Shown piece after piece: positions 41,360-49,469 of a DNA stretch of 49,469 nt. The first letter of the stretch is position 1, and the number at the start of each line of letters is the position of its first letter. This stretch comes from JBOHUC01 sp050733935 (lineage in GTDB: Bacteria; Eisenbacteria; RBG-16-71-46; DASYSL01): NCBI GenBank assembly GCA_050733935.1, contig JBOHUC010000075.1:1-49469 (forward strand). The letters are read 5' to 3'. The notes beneath the pieces are model-generated. The model was given only the letters and a program-made list of their open reading frames with translations, was not told where the DNA came from and searched no databases. The translations under genes were made by a program, and so were the position numbers.

Positions 41360-43279
41360 CTAGTCCCCGAGCAACGAGTCGGGCAGGACGGGCCCCGGCA
41401 GAACGGGATCGAGCCCGACCGGCCCGCCGCGCAGCGCGACGAGCGAATCGCGCTTCGCGGCCGCGGCCTTCGAGGCCGCCAGCAACTGGGGCGCGAACTC
41501 GGCTGCGAGCGCCTTTTGCGCAATCGGGGCCGCGGTCGAGCCGCCGTGCCCGCCGTTTTCGACCACGACCGCAACCGCGATCGTCGGTGCTTCGACCGGC
41601 GCGTAGCAGATGAACAAGGCATGATCCTCGCCCTGCGGATTCTGCGCGGTGCCGGTCTTCCCGGCGACCCGCACCCCCGGCACGCGTGCCGCGCCCCCGG
41701 TTCCAGCCGCGACGACCTGTTCCATCGCGCGCGAAAGCGCGTCCCACGTGTCCTCGGGCAGCTTGAGCGCGTTCTTCGGCTCCGGGCGGATCGGCCGTCC
41801 GACGCCCGAGATCGGCTCGACGACGTTCTCGACCACGTGCGGCCGGACGAGCTGGCCACGGTTCGCCACGGTCGCGGCGATCTCCGCGAGCTGGAGCGGC
41901 GTGAGCAGGTTCTCCCCCTGTCCGATCGCGAGGTTCAGGGTCACGCCGAGCGTCCACTTTCCGGCGCCCCGCCGGCGGTCGAAGTAGCGTGTCGTCGGGA
42001 CGAGCCCCCCGCGCTCCTGCGGGAGATCGATCCCCGTCTTTTCGCCGAGACCCATGCGTTGGGCCCAGGTTGCGAGGCGGTCGATGCCGACACGGAGTCC
42101 GAGCTGGTAGTAGTACACGTCGCACGACTGCGCGAGTGCGGGCGTGAGGTCCATCGAGCCGTGGCCGGAGTGGTTCCAGCACCGATAGTAGCGCCCGCCG
42201 TAGCGATAGCCGCCGCCGCACGACGCCGGGAAGCGCGTCTTGGGAGTGATCTCCCCTTCTTCGAGCCCTGCGAGCGAGGTGACGACCTTGTACGTCGAGC
42301 CCGGCGGATACGCGGACTGGATCGAGCGGTTGAGGAGCGGATACGAGCGATCGTCCATGAACTGCTGCCAGCGCGCGCGCGTCAGGCCGCGCGCGAACTC
42401 GTTCGGATCGAACGTCGGGCGGCTCACCATCGCGAGCACGCCGCCCGACCGCGGATCGATCGCGACCGCGGCACCGCACGCGACGTTCGCCATCGCGTCC
42501 TCGAGCGCCTGCTGCACGTCGAGATCGAGCGCAAGCCTCAGATCCTCACCCGGACGCGGCGCGACCGGCGGCACGCCTTCGAGCTCCCCGACTCTCCGGC
42601 CGAGCGCGTTCACCACGATGTACATGTGTCCGTCCTCGCCGCGCAGCTCCTCCTCGTAGGAGCGCTCGAGGCCGGAGCGGCCGATCAGGTCGCCGATCCG
42701 GTAGCCCTTCCCCTTCCGCTTCGCGAGCTCCTCCTCGTTGATCTCCCCGGCGTAGCCAAGAAGGTGCGCCGCCCCGCGGCCGAGCGGATACGAACGCCGC
42801 GGGGAGACGACCACCTCGATGTGCGGCAGGTCCGCGCGCAACTCCTCGATCTGCGACACGACGAGTGGATCCACGTCCTGGCGGAAAGGCGTCGACATGC
42901 CCGTGCGCACCGCCCGGTGGACCACGTCGTTGAGCGCCGCGCGCGGCATGCCGAGCACGCGCTCGAGGAGCTTCGCCTGTTCGTTCGAAAGGGAGTCCGG
43001 ACCTTTCTTCTCGAAGTCAGGCGGCCGGTAGACGATCGAAAAGGCGGGTGCGTTGTCCGCGACGAGCCGTCCGTGCCGGTCGAAGATCCGGCCGCGCGGC
43101 GCGCGCACGACCTCGAGGCGCACGCGATTCTGCTCGGCGAGCTGCAGGTAGTAGTCGTGCTTGACGATCTGGAGCCGGGTCGTCCCCGCCACGAGGGTCG
43201 TGAACCCGATCGCCATGAACGCGGCCAGCACGGCCGCGCGGCGGTTCCTAGTTTCCCGGTTTAGCTGCGGCCGCGCCAT
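41360..43279 (-). CDS. mrdA: Penicillin-binding protein 2 (MrdA), peptidoglycan transpeptidase
   Basis: 639 residues. One N-terminal membrane helix (about 16-34) is followed by the PBP dimer domain (RAPRGRIFDRHGRLVADN) and transpeptidase domain. The catalytic motifs are S328-T-Y-K331, S385-C-D (the SCD form usual in PBP2) and K541-T-G. Pairing with RodA fits the elongasome. The ATG at 43279 overlaps mreD by 32 bases; no good ribosome site is visible, so coupling to mreD translation is likely. The C-terminal PVLPGPVLPDSLLGD tail is non-conserved. Confidence 0.95.
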   Translation of the reverse strand: MARPQLNRETRNRRAAVLAAFMAIGFTTLVAGTTRLQIVKHDYYLQLAEQNRVRLEVVRAPRGRIFDRHGRLVADNAPAFSIVYRPPDFEKKGPDSLSNEQAKLLERVLGMPRAALNDVVHRAVRTGMSTPFRQDVDPLVVSQIEELRADLPHIEVVVSPRRSYPLGRGAAHLLGYAGEINEEELAKRKGKGYRIGDLIGRSGLERSYEEELRGEDGHMYIVVNALGRRVGELEGVPPVAPRPGEDLRLALDLDVQQALEDAMANVACGAAVAIDPRSGGVLAMVSRPTFDPNEFARGLTRARWQQFMDDRSYPLLNRSIQSAYPPGSTYKVVTSLAGLEEGEITPKTRFPASCGGGYRYGGRYYRCWNHSGHGSMDLTPALAQSCDVYYYQLGLRVGIDRLATWAQRMGLGEKTGIDLPQERGGLVPTTRYFDRRRGAGKWTLGVTLNLAIGQGENLLTPLQLAEIAATVANRGQLVRPHVVENVVEPISGVGRPIRPEPKNALKLPEDTWDALSRAMEQVVAAGTGGAARVPGVRVAGKTGTAQNPQGEDHALFICYAPVEAPTIAVAVVVENGGHGGSTAAPIAQKALAAEFAPQLLAASKAAAAKRDSLVALRGGPVGLDPVLPGPVLPDSLLGD

Positions 43280-43772
43280 GCGCCAGGAAGTTCGGCGCGC
43301 CGAGTGCGCGCGCGATCAGGTAGAGGATGGGCCCCAGGATCGCGGTGTACGCGGAGCGGGCGAGGACCGTGAGCGGAACGGCGGTGAGCCACGAGCCGAG
43401 ATCTCCTCCGACGGCGAACAGGGTGCGAAGCGCGAGCACGAGAGCGGTCGCGACGAAGAGCACGACGAACTGCGCGGGCGGACGCTCCCGGTGCAGGCTC
43501 GCCCCGATGCTCCCCACGAGGAAGCCTACCGCGGCGAGCGCGCCCGCCGTCAATCCAAGGAAACGTCCGGTCTCCGCGTCGCCCACGAGCCCGACCAGGA
43601 ATCCCGCGAGCACGCCGGCGAGCGGTCCGCCGGCGAGCGCCCAGTACACGACGACGAGCGACAGGAAATCCGGAGTCACACCGCCGATTGCGAGGAGCCG
43701 CCCCGCCGACGCGCGCGCGAGCAGTCCCGCGATCGTCCACAGAATGAGGAGTCCGAACACGCCGCGCGCCAT
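43248..43772 (-). CDS. mreD: Rod-shape determining protein MreD
   Basis: 174 residues, about five transmembrane helices, a scaffold of the elongation machinery. Sequence conservation is low in this family; VTPDFLSLVVVYWALAGGPLAGVLAGFLVGLVGDAETGRFLGL is the most typical block (pattern P-D-x-L, G-x-x-A/G-G-F-x-x-G). The call rests largely on size, topology and position between mreC and mrdA. ATG 43772 follows the mreC stop by one base (TGACATG); the longer upstream frame overlaps mreC. Confidence 0.9.
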   Translation of the reverse strand: MARGVFGLLILWTIAGLLARASAGRLLAIGGVTPDFLSLVVVYWALAGGPLAGVLAGFLVGLVGDAETGRFLGLTAGALAAVGFLVGSIGASLHRERPPAQFVVLFVATALVLALRTLFAVGGDLGSWLTAVPLTVLARSAYTAILGPILYLIARALGAPNFLAHGAAAAKPGN

Positions 43773-43773
43773 G

Positions 43774-44676
43774 TCAGTGCCTCGTGCTGTCGGAGCGTGC
43801 GGGAACGGAGGAACCGGCGGGGCCTCCCGGGACGGCCCTGCTCGTGGTATCGGCACGCGGCACCACGGGCCTCGACCACCACGCGCTGTTGACCGTCCCG
43901 GTCGCGACCAGGACCTCGCGGGCCCGGGTCAGCGGCGCGAGCGGCTCGACCCGGATCTCGGACAGGAGTCCGGTCGCCTCGCGCCCCACCCGGGTCACCC
44001 GCCCGATCGGGATCCCCGGCGGCAGGACGATCGACGTGGCCGAGGTCACGATGCGCTGGCCGACGCGCACGGTGTCGGTCAGCGGCACGGCCGTCAGATA
44101 GAGGCCGGGCACGGGGTTGAACCGGAACTTGACCACCCCGCGCACCCCCGTGCCGACGACCTCGGCCGCGACCGGCGCGTTCGGGTCGGTGAGGAGTGCC
44201 ACGCTCGAAGTCGTCGCGTCCGCGCGGGTGACGCGTCCGATGAGCCCTTCGGGGGCGAGGACGGCCTGTCCGACGGCCACCCCCGCCATCGTTCCTGCCC
44301 CGAGATGAAACACGATCGGCCACGGCTCGCCCGCGACGCCAACGACCTGCACGGGCTTGAGCATCGGCCCCCCGCGCTCCGCGAAGCCGAGAAGCGACCT
44401 GAGGCGACGGTTCTCGAGCCCGGCGTCCACGAGGCGCCCCTGCTCGATGCGGAGGGCTGCGACTTCGGAGCGCAGGCGGGTGACCTCGACGCGCGCGGTG
44501 GCCACGCTCTCGGCCCAGCGAAGGAGCGCGTTGGCGGGCGCCATGAGCGCGACCGTGACGCCGGTCAGGGCCTGGGTGGGAAGGCGGTTGCCGAAGAGAA
44601 GGAGAAACACGGACACGATTTCAACGACTACGAGGATGACCGCCGCCTGGCGGTCCACCGACGGGGGGCCGGCCAT
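43774..44676 (-). CDS. mreC: Rod-shape determining protein MreC
   Basis: 300 residues, a bitopic periplasmic protein that binds PBP2. A membrane helix at about 10-28 is followed by a coiled-coil region (EVTRLRSEVAALRIEQGRLVDAGLENRRLRSLLGF) and the double-barrel beta domain: VFHLGAGTMAGVAVGQAVLAPEGLIGRV is the family hallmark. The C-terminal 40 residues are Pro/Ser/Arg-rich and likely disordered. ATG 44676 is 5 bases from the mreB stop. Confidence 0.95.
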   Translation of the reverse strand: MAGPPSVDRQAAVILVVVEIVSVFLLLFGNRLPTQALTGVTVALMAPANALLRWAESVATARVEVTRLRSEVAALRIEQGRLVDAGLENRRLRSLLGFAERGGPMLKPVQVVGVAGEPWPIVFHLGAGTMAGVAVGQAVLAPEGLIGRVTRADATTSSVALLTDPNAPVAAEVVGTGVRGVVKFRFNPVPGLYLTAVPLTDTVRVGQRIVTSATSIVLPPGIPIGRVTRVGREATGLLSEIRVEPLAPLTRAREVLVATGTVNSAWWSRPVVPRADTTSRAVPGGPAGSSVPARSDSTRH

Positions 44677-44681
44677 TCGGC

Positions 44682-45731
44682 TCAGTCCTTGTGGCCGTGG
44701 ATGATCACCTTCTCGTACAGCTCCTGGTTCTCGAGGATCGTTCCCGCGCCCCGCACGACGCAGGTGAGCGGGTCGTCGGCGACGCGGATGTTGAGGTTCG
44801 TGACCTCGCGCAGGAGGAGATCGAGCCCGCGCAGGAGCGCTCCGCCGCCCGTGAGGAAGATGCCGCGGTCCACGATGTCGGCCGCGAGCTCGGGCGGCGT
44901 CTGCTCGAGCGACTCGCGAAGCGCGTTGACGATGTTGCCGACCGGCTCCTGGAGCGCTTCGCGGATCTCGACCGAGGAGATGCGGAGCGTGCGCGGAATG
45001 CCGCGGACCAGGTCGCGTCCCTTGACCTCCATGTCGAGCTCTTCGGGAAGCGGGAATGCCGAGCCGATCTCGATCTTGATGCGCTCGGCGGTCTGCTCGC
45101 CGATCAGCATGTTGTACGCCTTCTTCGCGTAGTTCGCGATCGCCTCGTCCATCTCGTCACCGGCCACGCGGATCGACGTCTTGTTCACGATGCCGTTGAG
45201 CGCGATGACCGCGATCTCGGTCGTGCCGCCGCCGATGTCGACGACCATGTTGCCGGTCGGGCTCGACACGGGAAGCTGGACGCCGATCGCCGCGGCGATC
45301 GGTTCGTACACGAGCAGGACCTCGCGTGCCCCGGCGCGCTCGGCCGAGTCGATCACCGCCCGGCGCTCGACCTCCGTGATGCCGGACGGCACGGAGATGA
45401 TGATGCGCGGGCGCACGAGGAACTTGTGCTTCTGACACTTGTGGATGAACTCGCGGAGAAGATCTTCCGTGACCTCGAAGTCGGCGATCACGCCGTCCTT
45501 GAGCGGGCGCACGGCCGTGATCTCCTCGGGCGTGCGGCCAAGCATCATCTTCGCTTCGGCGCCGACCGCCAGGACCTTGTCGGTGGTGCGATCCACGGCG
45601 ACGACCGACGGCTCGTTCAGCACGATGCCGCGGCCCTTTACAAAGACGAGTGTGTTCGCCGTGCCGAGGTCGATCGCGACATCGGTCGAGAGAAACCCCA
45701 TCAGGTTGTGCAGAAACGTCATCGGCCTCAT
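44682..45731 (-). CDS. mreB: Actin-like cell-shape protein MreB
   Basis: 349 residues. MreB filaments guide sidewall synthesis. Phosphate 1 loop VAIDLGTANTLVFVKG, phosphate 2 VVDIGGGTTEIAVI, VPSGITEVERRAV and the adenosine motif FLTGGGALLRGLD are all intact. ATG 45731 has GGAG about 9 bases upstream. First gene of a 13-gene run down to rarA with gaps never above 17 bases. The promoter presumably lies in 45732-45955. Confidence 0.98.
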   Translation of the reverse strand: MRPMTFLHNLMGFLSTDVAIDLGTANTLVFVKGRGIVLNEPSVVAVDRTTDKVLAVGAEAKMMLGRTPEEITAVRPLKDGVIADFEVTEDLLREFIHKCQKHKFLVRPRIIISVPSGITEVERRAVIDSAERAGAREVLLVYEPIAAAIGVQLPVSSPTGNMVVDIGGGTTEIAVIALNGIVNKTSIRVAGDEMDEAIANYAKKAYNMLIGEQTAERIKIEIGSAFPLPEELDMEVKGRDLVRGIPRTLRISSVEIREALQEPVGNIVNALRESLEQTPPELAADIVDRGIFLTGGGALLRGLDLLLREVTNLNIRVADDPLTCVVRGAGTILENQELYEKVIIHGHKD

Positions 45732-45955
45732 GGCATCTCCGTCCTGGGCGCCTTCCGTGCGCTACGTTTCTATATCGACCGGATGGGGTGGGTGCGGTGG
45801 GTAAAAGGATCTCGCCGTCACGAGACCCCGGGGATACGACCCCGGAACACCCCTCGACGAGGCAATCTAGCAAAGCCGTCCGGCACTCGCAACCGTGGGC
45901 GTGGCAGCGCTTTCTGCTGGAGAATGGCAGCGGTTTCGGGGTATCGTCGAGCGAC
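45732..45955. other. Divergent spacer between mreB and the barrel gene
   Basis: 224 bases with no gene. A TATAGA box (minus strand, 45774-45769) is a possible mreB -10, but no matching -35 is found at a normal distance. I see no repeat or structured RNA here. Confidence 0.4.
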
Positions 45956-48073
45956 GTGCGTCTGCCCGACCGTAGCGCCCTCCCCCGCTCCGCGGCACTC
46001 CTCTGCCTCGCCGTGGCCGTGGCCCTGGCGTCCGCATCCGGGCCGCGTTCTTCGCGCGCGCAAGGCCTTTCCGCCATTGATTCGATTCGTTACGCCGACT
46101 CCGTCGCACTCGCCGAGACCCTTCGCGTCCAGGACTCGGTCCGGGTCGCCGACTCGCTCGCCTTCGAGGCGGAGGCGGCCGAGACCGAGGCGTCGTTCGG
46201 CGCAACCGGGCAGCGCAGCATCCTTGACCGCTCCCGAGGGCCCGGAGCGGGAATCTTCGGCTATAACTCGACCTACTCGATCAATCGCACGAACCGGAAC
46301 TGGAGCCAGGGCGCGGACATCAACGTCGAGAGCGGCAGGTTCCAGATCGGAAACGTGACGACCGTCAACATCGGACGTGAGACCCGGGTCGGCCGCGTGA
46401 GCCGGAACCGGCAGACCCGGAGCGAGATGGCCTACCGCGTCTCGCCCTGGCTTCGGATCGGGGGCGGGTTCGGGCTCCAGCGGCTCTCGGACGAGGCCCA
46501 GACCGCGAACTTCACGCCCATCGAGCAGGCGAACGACGACGTATCCGCCCAGCTGCGCTTCAACCGCAAGTTCGGTGACTACCCGGTGATCGGGCTCGCG
46601 TCGTTCGGCTATCTCAACAACGAGCAGTTCACCCAGCAGAGCGAGGGCACGACGTTCAGCTTCTACGGCGGCACGTCACGCGCATTCCGCGGCGGCTCGA
46701 CCGTGAATCTCGACGTCTCGCAGCTCATCTCGAAGTTGACCTCGACCGTGAGCGACGACCCGACGTACCTCCAGGACGACCGGAACCAGAACACGGACAT
46801 CAAGGTCTCCTCGAACCTGAGGCTCAAGAGCTGGGTCTCGGCCGACGCTCGCCTCGGCGCCATGCGATCGACCGTGCAGCGGCCCGCGCGCATCTTCGAG
46901 GATCCGACGGATCCCGATGCCGTCACGGTGGTCCCCGAGCGCGTGAACGGCCGGACCGACGCGGCCGATGCGGCACTTCACTTCACGCTCCCCCAGCGCA
47001 CGGCAATCAACGTGAGCGGAAGCCTTTCGCGCAACAACCAGATCTACACCGCCGAGCCGGAGCGTTCGTCGGTCGCCCAGCGACGATCGATTGCCGCCGA
47101 TGCGCGGCGGTTCATCTACGGGACCGACGCCGGCATCGTGTTCGAGAACTCGATCACCGACAACGACTACACGCGGCGGGACCCGGGTTATTTCGAGTCG
47201 AGCCTTCAGCGCCGGCTCGAGGGGAACTTGAACCGGCCGATCGGACCGCGCACCACGGGGCGCGCGACGGCCGGGATCTATCTCACGCAGCGGCGATACG
47301 AGGACTTCAGCTCCTCGCTCGTGGGGGCGGCGCCGCCTTCCGATCAGGATCAGTTGCGCATCCGCGGACAGCTCAATGTGACCTATCGCCCGGGGACCCG
47401 CTTCGACACCGGTCTCACGCTCGGCCTCGAGCAGAACGAGCTCATCAACATCGCTCGCACGGCCTCGATCAACAACGCGACGCTTCGGACGTACTCCGTG
47501 ACGTGGAACTGGAGCGCCCGGCCCGGGTCGATCTGGTCGGTGAGCCAGAACAACACGGCTTCGGCCGCACAGCAGTACTTCACGTTCAGTCCGGAGCGCG
47601 ATCAGCTCTCGTTCATCTACAATCTGAGCACGCTCGTCACGACCCAGCTTTCGCCCAAGGTGCGGCTCGACTTGAACCATCTGCTCCGGCTCCAGTCGCG
47701 CGGCTCGTTCCGGCAGGACGCCGACGTGCGCCGGTTCGGGAAGGCGAGCGAGTTCAACACGAAGGATCTGAGCCTGCGCTTGCAGTACGGCGCCGCACCC
47801 TGGCTCACGGTGGAGGCGCAGGAGCGTCTGGCCGTGAATCCGACCTTCACGGTGGCCGAGGGCCTGAGCACGAAGACGAATGAGACGCGGCGGACCGAGT
47901 TCACGGCCACGGCGCGCTTCAACTACGCGTTTTCGCCGCGCGCCGGGATCAACGGCGACGTTCGCCGGACGCTCGCGACCGACCGCACGCTCACGTTCGG
48001 CGCCGCGCCGACCGATCGGGCGGTCAACAACGACTACTGGGTGGGGACGGCATCCATGAGAGTGAGCTTCTGA
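45956..48073 (+). CDS. Predicted outer-membrane beta-barrel protein
   Basis: 705 residues, unnamed family. GTG 45956 opens a signal peptide (RSAALLCLAVAVALASASG, to about residue 30-36), though the ribosome site is weak. A short acidic stretch rich in D-S pairs (IDSIRYADSV, QDSVRVADSL) follows, then about 600 residues of alternating polar and hydrophobic strands with many Arg/Asn/Tyr turns. The last residues MRVSF end in Phe, the BAM recognition signal of outer-membrane barrels. By length it could make more than 20 strands. The stop overlaps the start of the next lipoprotein gene (TGATGA), implying one functional unit. Could be a translocon or a porin-like surface protein; function not assignable. 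Confidence 0.7.
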   Translation: MRLPDRSALPRSAALLCLAVAVALASASGPRSSRAQGLSAIDSIRYADSVALAETLRVQDSVRVADSLAFEAEAAETEASFGATGQRSILDRSRGPGAGIFGYNSTYSINRTNRNWSQGADINVESGRFQIGNVTTVNIGRETRVGRVSRNRQTRSEMAYRVSPWLRIGGGFGLQRLSDEAQTANFTPIEQANDDVSAQLRFNRKFGDYPVIGLASFGYLNNEQFTQQSEGTTFSFYGGTSRAFRGGSTVNLDVSQLISKLTSTVSDDPTYLQDDRNQNTDIKVSSNLRLKSWVSADARLGAMRSTVQRPARIFEDPTDPDAVTVVPERVNGRTDAADAALHFTLPQRTAINVSGSLSRNNQIYTAEPERSSVAQRRSIAADARRFIYGTDAGIVFENSITDNDYTRRDPGYFESSLQRRLEGNLNRPIGPRTTGRATAGIYLTQRRYEDFSSSLVGAAPPSDQDQLRIRGQLNVTYRPGTRFDTGLTLGLEQNELINIARTASINNATLRTYSVTWNWSARPGSIWSVSQNNTASAAQQYFTFSPERDQLSFIYNLSTLVTTQLSPKVRLDLNHLLRLQSRGSFRQDADVRRFGKASEFNTKDLSLRLQYGAAPWLTVEAQERLAVNPTFTVAEGLSTKTNETRRTEFTATARFNYAFSPRAGINGDVRRTLATDRTLTFGAAPTDRAVNNDYWVGTASMRVSF

Positions 48074-48684
48074 TGACAAAATCGAGTTCCGCAGCACTCG
48101 CGTTGGCTCTTGCGATCGCGCTGTCGGGAGCGGGTTGCGGGCTCTTCGACACGGCCCAGCCCGAGCCGCCCACCACCGGCGATGGCGGGCTCCCGCCCGA
48201 CTTCACGACCCCCGAGAGCACGCTCGCGACGCTCGCCCGTTCGGTGCATGACCGCAACGTCACGAACTACGGGCAGTGTATCGCGGACACGGTCCTCGAG
48301 AGCCGCGAGTTCTTCCAGGAGTTCGATCCGGCGGATGCGACTGCATGGCTGGAGAATCATCCCGATCTCCCCGTGCCGTGGATCCGGGAGCGCGAGCTCA
48401 CGTTCTTCAATCAGTTCATCGCGAACTCGGATTTCTCCGGGAACTTCTACGACGTCTACTTCTCCCCCGATCCGCGCGGCGACGTGAACATCAGCGACAG
48501 CAAGCGAATCCTGAACCGCATCTACCGCGTCTGGTCCGGAAATTCCCCGGTCTGCGCGGGCTCGGCGGGGTTCACGCTCGAGCGGATCGGTCTCGCCGGC
48601 GACTTCAAGATCACCTACTGGGAGGACCGCAGGGACACGGCCGACGTGAGAACCTGGGGAACCGCACGGCTCAACGGAAGATAG
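48073..48684 (+). CDS. Predicted lipoprotein coupled to the outer-membrane barrel gene
   Basis: 203 residues. ATG 48073 overlaps the barrel stop by one base. A lipoprotein signal (KSSS start, Ala/Leu core) ends in GAGC with Cys22, a lipobox slightly off the usual LAGC. After a Pro/Gly linker comes PESTLATLARSVHDRNVTNYGQCIADT, a pattern often seen in small lipoproteins of Eisenbacteria-like genomes, then an aromatic-rich beta region (FFQEFDP, ITYWED, ARLNGR). Unknown function; a partner of the barrel, as in SusD/C-like or LptD/E-like pairs, is the natural idea but unproven. Confidence 0.75.
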   Translation: MTKSSSAALALALAIALSGAGCGLFDTAQPEPPTTGDGGLPPDFTTPESTLATLARSVHDRNVTNYGQCIADTVLESREFFQEFDPADATAWLENHPDLPVPWIRERELTFFNQFIANSDFSGNFYDVYFSPDPRGDVNISDSKRILNRIYRVWSGNSPVCAGSAGFTLERIGLAGDFKITYWEDRRDTADVRTWGTARLNGR

Positions 48685-48713
48685 GGTCCTCATGTGGCTC
48701 GTTAAGTCCTTGC

Positions 48714-48748
48714 CGCAACGTGCCGACAACGACGAAGGGGACGTTGCG
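48714..48748. terminator. Inverted repeat after the lipoprotein gene
   Basis: CGCAACGT (48714-48721) and ACGTTGCG (48741-48748) are perfect 8-base arms around a 19-base loop, 30 bases beyond the stop at 48684. There is no T-run, so terminator function is only possible. The rest of 48685-48914 contains a promoter and nothing else I can name. Confidence 0.3.
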
Positions 48749-48807
48749 AAACGCATCGAAGGGGCCGGAGAGGCCGCGCCCCGTCGAGCGATGAGGGTTC
48801 GTGTGCG

Positions 48808-48837
48808 TTGACAGCTCAGGCTTCGATCGCGTATCCT
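48808..48837 (+). promoter_or_regulatory. Sigma70-like promoter of the last lipoprotein gene
   Basis: TTGACA (48808-48813), a perfect -35, and TATCCT (48832-48837) with 18 bases between them. The start near 48845 gives a leader of about 70 bases to ATG 48915. Confidence 0.55.
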
Positions 48838-48914
48838 CATGCTTACCTGAGAGTTCTGTGCACGCCCTCGCACAGTTTCGGAGTGTCCCCAAAACCATGC
48901 GGGGTATCGATTTC

Positions 48915-49469
48915 ATGCGCTTTTCCGGCTTTCCGCGTCGCACGCTGATCGCCCTCCTCACAGCCTTCGTCCTCCCGCTCGCGGCGGGATGCAGCAGTAA
49001 TCCGTTCGATCCGCCGCCTGACGACGGGGGTGGCGGACTGCCCGACGACACCCCGCTCAACGACTCGCCGCAGAACACGATGACTCGATTCGAGCGCACC
49101 TACGAGTACCAGGTGCTCCCGGAGTACGAGCTACTGTTCGCGGCCAACTTCCGCTTCATCTTCTCGAGCCAGAGCGATCCGGATCTCGTGACGCAGTACG
49201 GGACGAACTGGAGCAAGCCGGACGAGATCGAGTCGACCGGACACCTGTTCGACGGGTTCACGAACAACGAGGGCGATCCGATCCCGGGCGCGACGCGGAT
49301 CGACATGAGCTTCGCGATCACGCCGAGCTACGGGGATCACCCGAGCTTCGACGCCGATTCGCTCGCGTACTACGAGTGGGTCGTGGTCCCGCGGCTCGTG
49401 CTCGAGATCGAAGTTCCGGGTTCGCCCGAGCCGCTTGTTTATTCGATCGATGCGCGTCAGGAGTTCTAT
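48915..49469 (+). CDS. Predicted lipoprotein (cut by window end)
   Basis: The frame from ATG 48915 runs 185 codons to the last base without a stop. A lipoprotein signal (RFSGFPRRT, Leu/Ala core) ends in LAAGC with Cys26, followed by a Pro/Asp/Gly linker (DPPPDDGGGG). The mature part begins NDSPQNTMTRFERTYEYQVLPEYELLF, similar in style to the previous lipoprotein. An in-frame ATG at 48897 would add six residues and is better spaced from the promoter but gives a poorer signal peptide. Function unknown; its own promoter suggests a separate transcript from the barrel pair. Confidence 0.75.
   Translation, partial: MRFSGFPRRTLIALLTAFVLPLAAGCSSNPFDPPPDDGGGGLPDDTPLNDSPQNTMTRFERTYEYQVLPEYELLFAANFRFIFSSQSDPDLVTQYGTNWSKPDEIESTGHLFDGFTNNEGDPIPGATRIDMSFAITPSYGDHPSFDADSLAYYEWVVVPRLVLEIEVPGSPEPLVYSIDARQEFY

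Noticed and set aside
1..49469. CRISPR arrays, prophage, insertion sequences, rRNA or tRNA genes
   Set aside because: No regularly spaced repeats, transposase or phage motifs, or tRNA/rRNA signatures were found in the gene-free stretches.

Overview
This window is about 49.5 kb of very GC-rich bacterial chromosome. Nearly every base is coding, genes overlap by 1-4 bases at many junctions, and I see no mobile elements, prophage genes, CRISPR array, tRNA or rRNA. Outer-membrane and cell-wall genes (a C-terminal-Phe beta-barrel, lipoproteins, lgt, mreBCD/mrdA/rodA) point to a diderm. A secreted protein ending in a FlgD-like 'MSPGVYFVR' module, a fused alpha/beta E1 dehydrogenase and a Cys-type CcmE resemble metagenome lineages at the edge of the FCB group such as Candidatus Eisenbacteria. 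That assignment is inference from protein style, not a phylogeny.

Layout. (1) 1-5068, minus: the N-terminal part of a 2-oxoacid dehydrogenase E1, a large secreted protein with four Cys-bearing repeats, and a lipoprotein. (2) 5269-6681, plus: a class III aminotransferase with a four-Cys insert. (3) 6685-13250, minus: a molybdenum-hydroxylase operon resembling 4-hydroxybenzoyl-CoA reductase (small, large and FAD subunits), followed by XdhC and MobA-like maturation genes and a kynureninase-like enzyme. (4) 13511-14152, plus: a small dockerin-like secreted protein, separated by a perfect hairpin from (5) 14205-18505, minus: a HAD 5'-nucleotidase, a YgfZ-like folate protein, a peroxiredoxin and a PD40/TolB-like propeller. 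(6) 18574-29044, minus: a 13-gene run nfu-mrp-ispG-rrf2-pdxS-pdxT-nrnA-ccmABCDEF, joining Fe-S carriers, an Fe-S isoprenoid enzyme, PLP synthesis and cytochrome c maturation. Its promoter carries a palindrome lying on the -10 box. (7) 29045-29488: the only gene-free stretch over 300 bases, holding that promoter and a possible 6S-like RNA. (8) 29489-32362, plus: a two-domain M16 protease. (9) 32454-45731, minus: a flippase-like membrane protein, then a second 13-gene run mreB-mreC-mreD-mrdA-rodA-lgt-aroE-comF-cbiM-cbiQ-cbiO-yjbQ-rarA. (10) 45956-49469, plus: an outer-membrane barrel protein and two lipoproteins, the last cut by the window end.

How the genes may work together. The Fe-S/PLP/heme run looks like a cofactor-supply operon, probably controlled by its own Rrf2 regulator. 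Its Ccm set is the CXXXY-CcmE type, with no CcmG, CcmH or CcmI in the window. The mre-rod run couples cell elongation to lipoprotein modification, shikimate synthesis and a Co/Ni-type ECF importer. The molybdenum operon encodes a complete enzyme plus maturation factors; its substrate is not settled by sequence alone.
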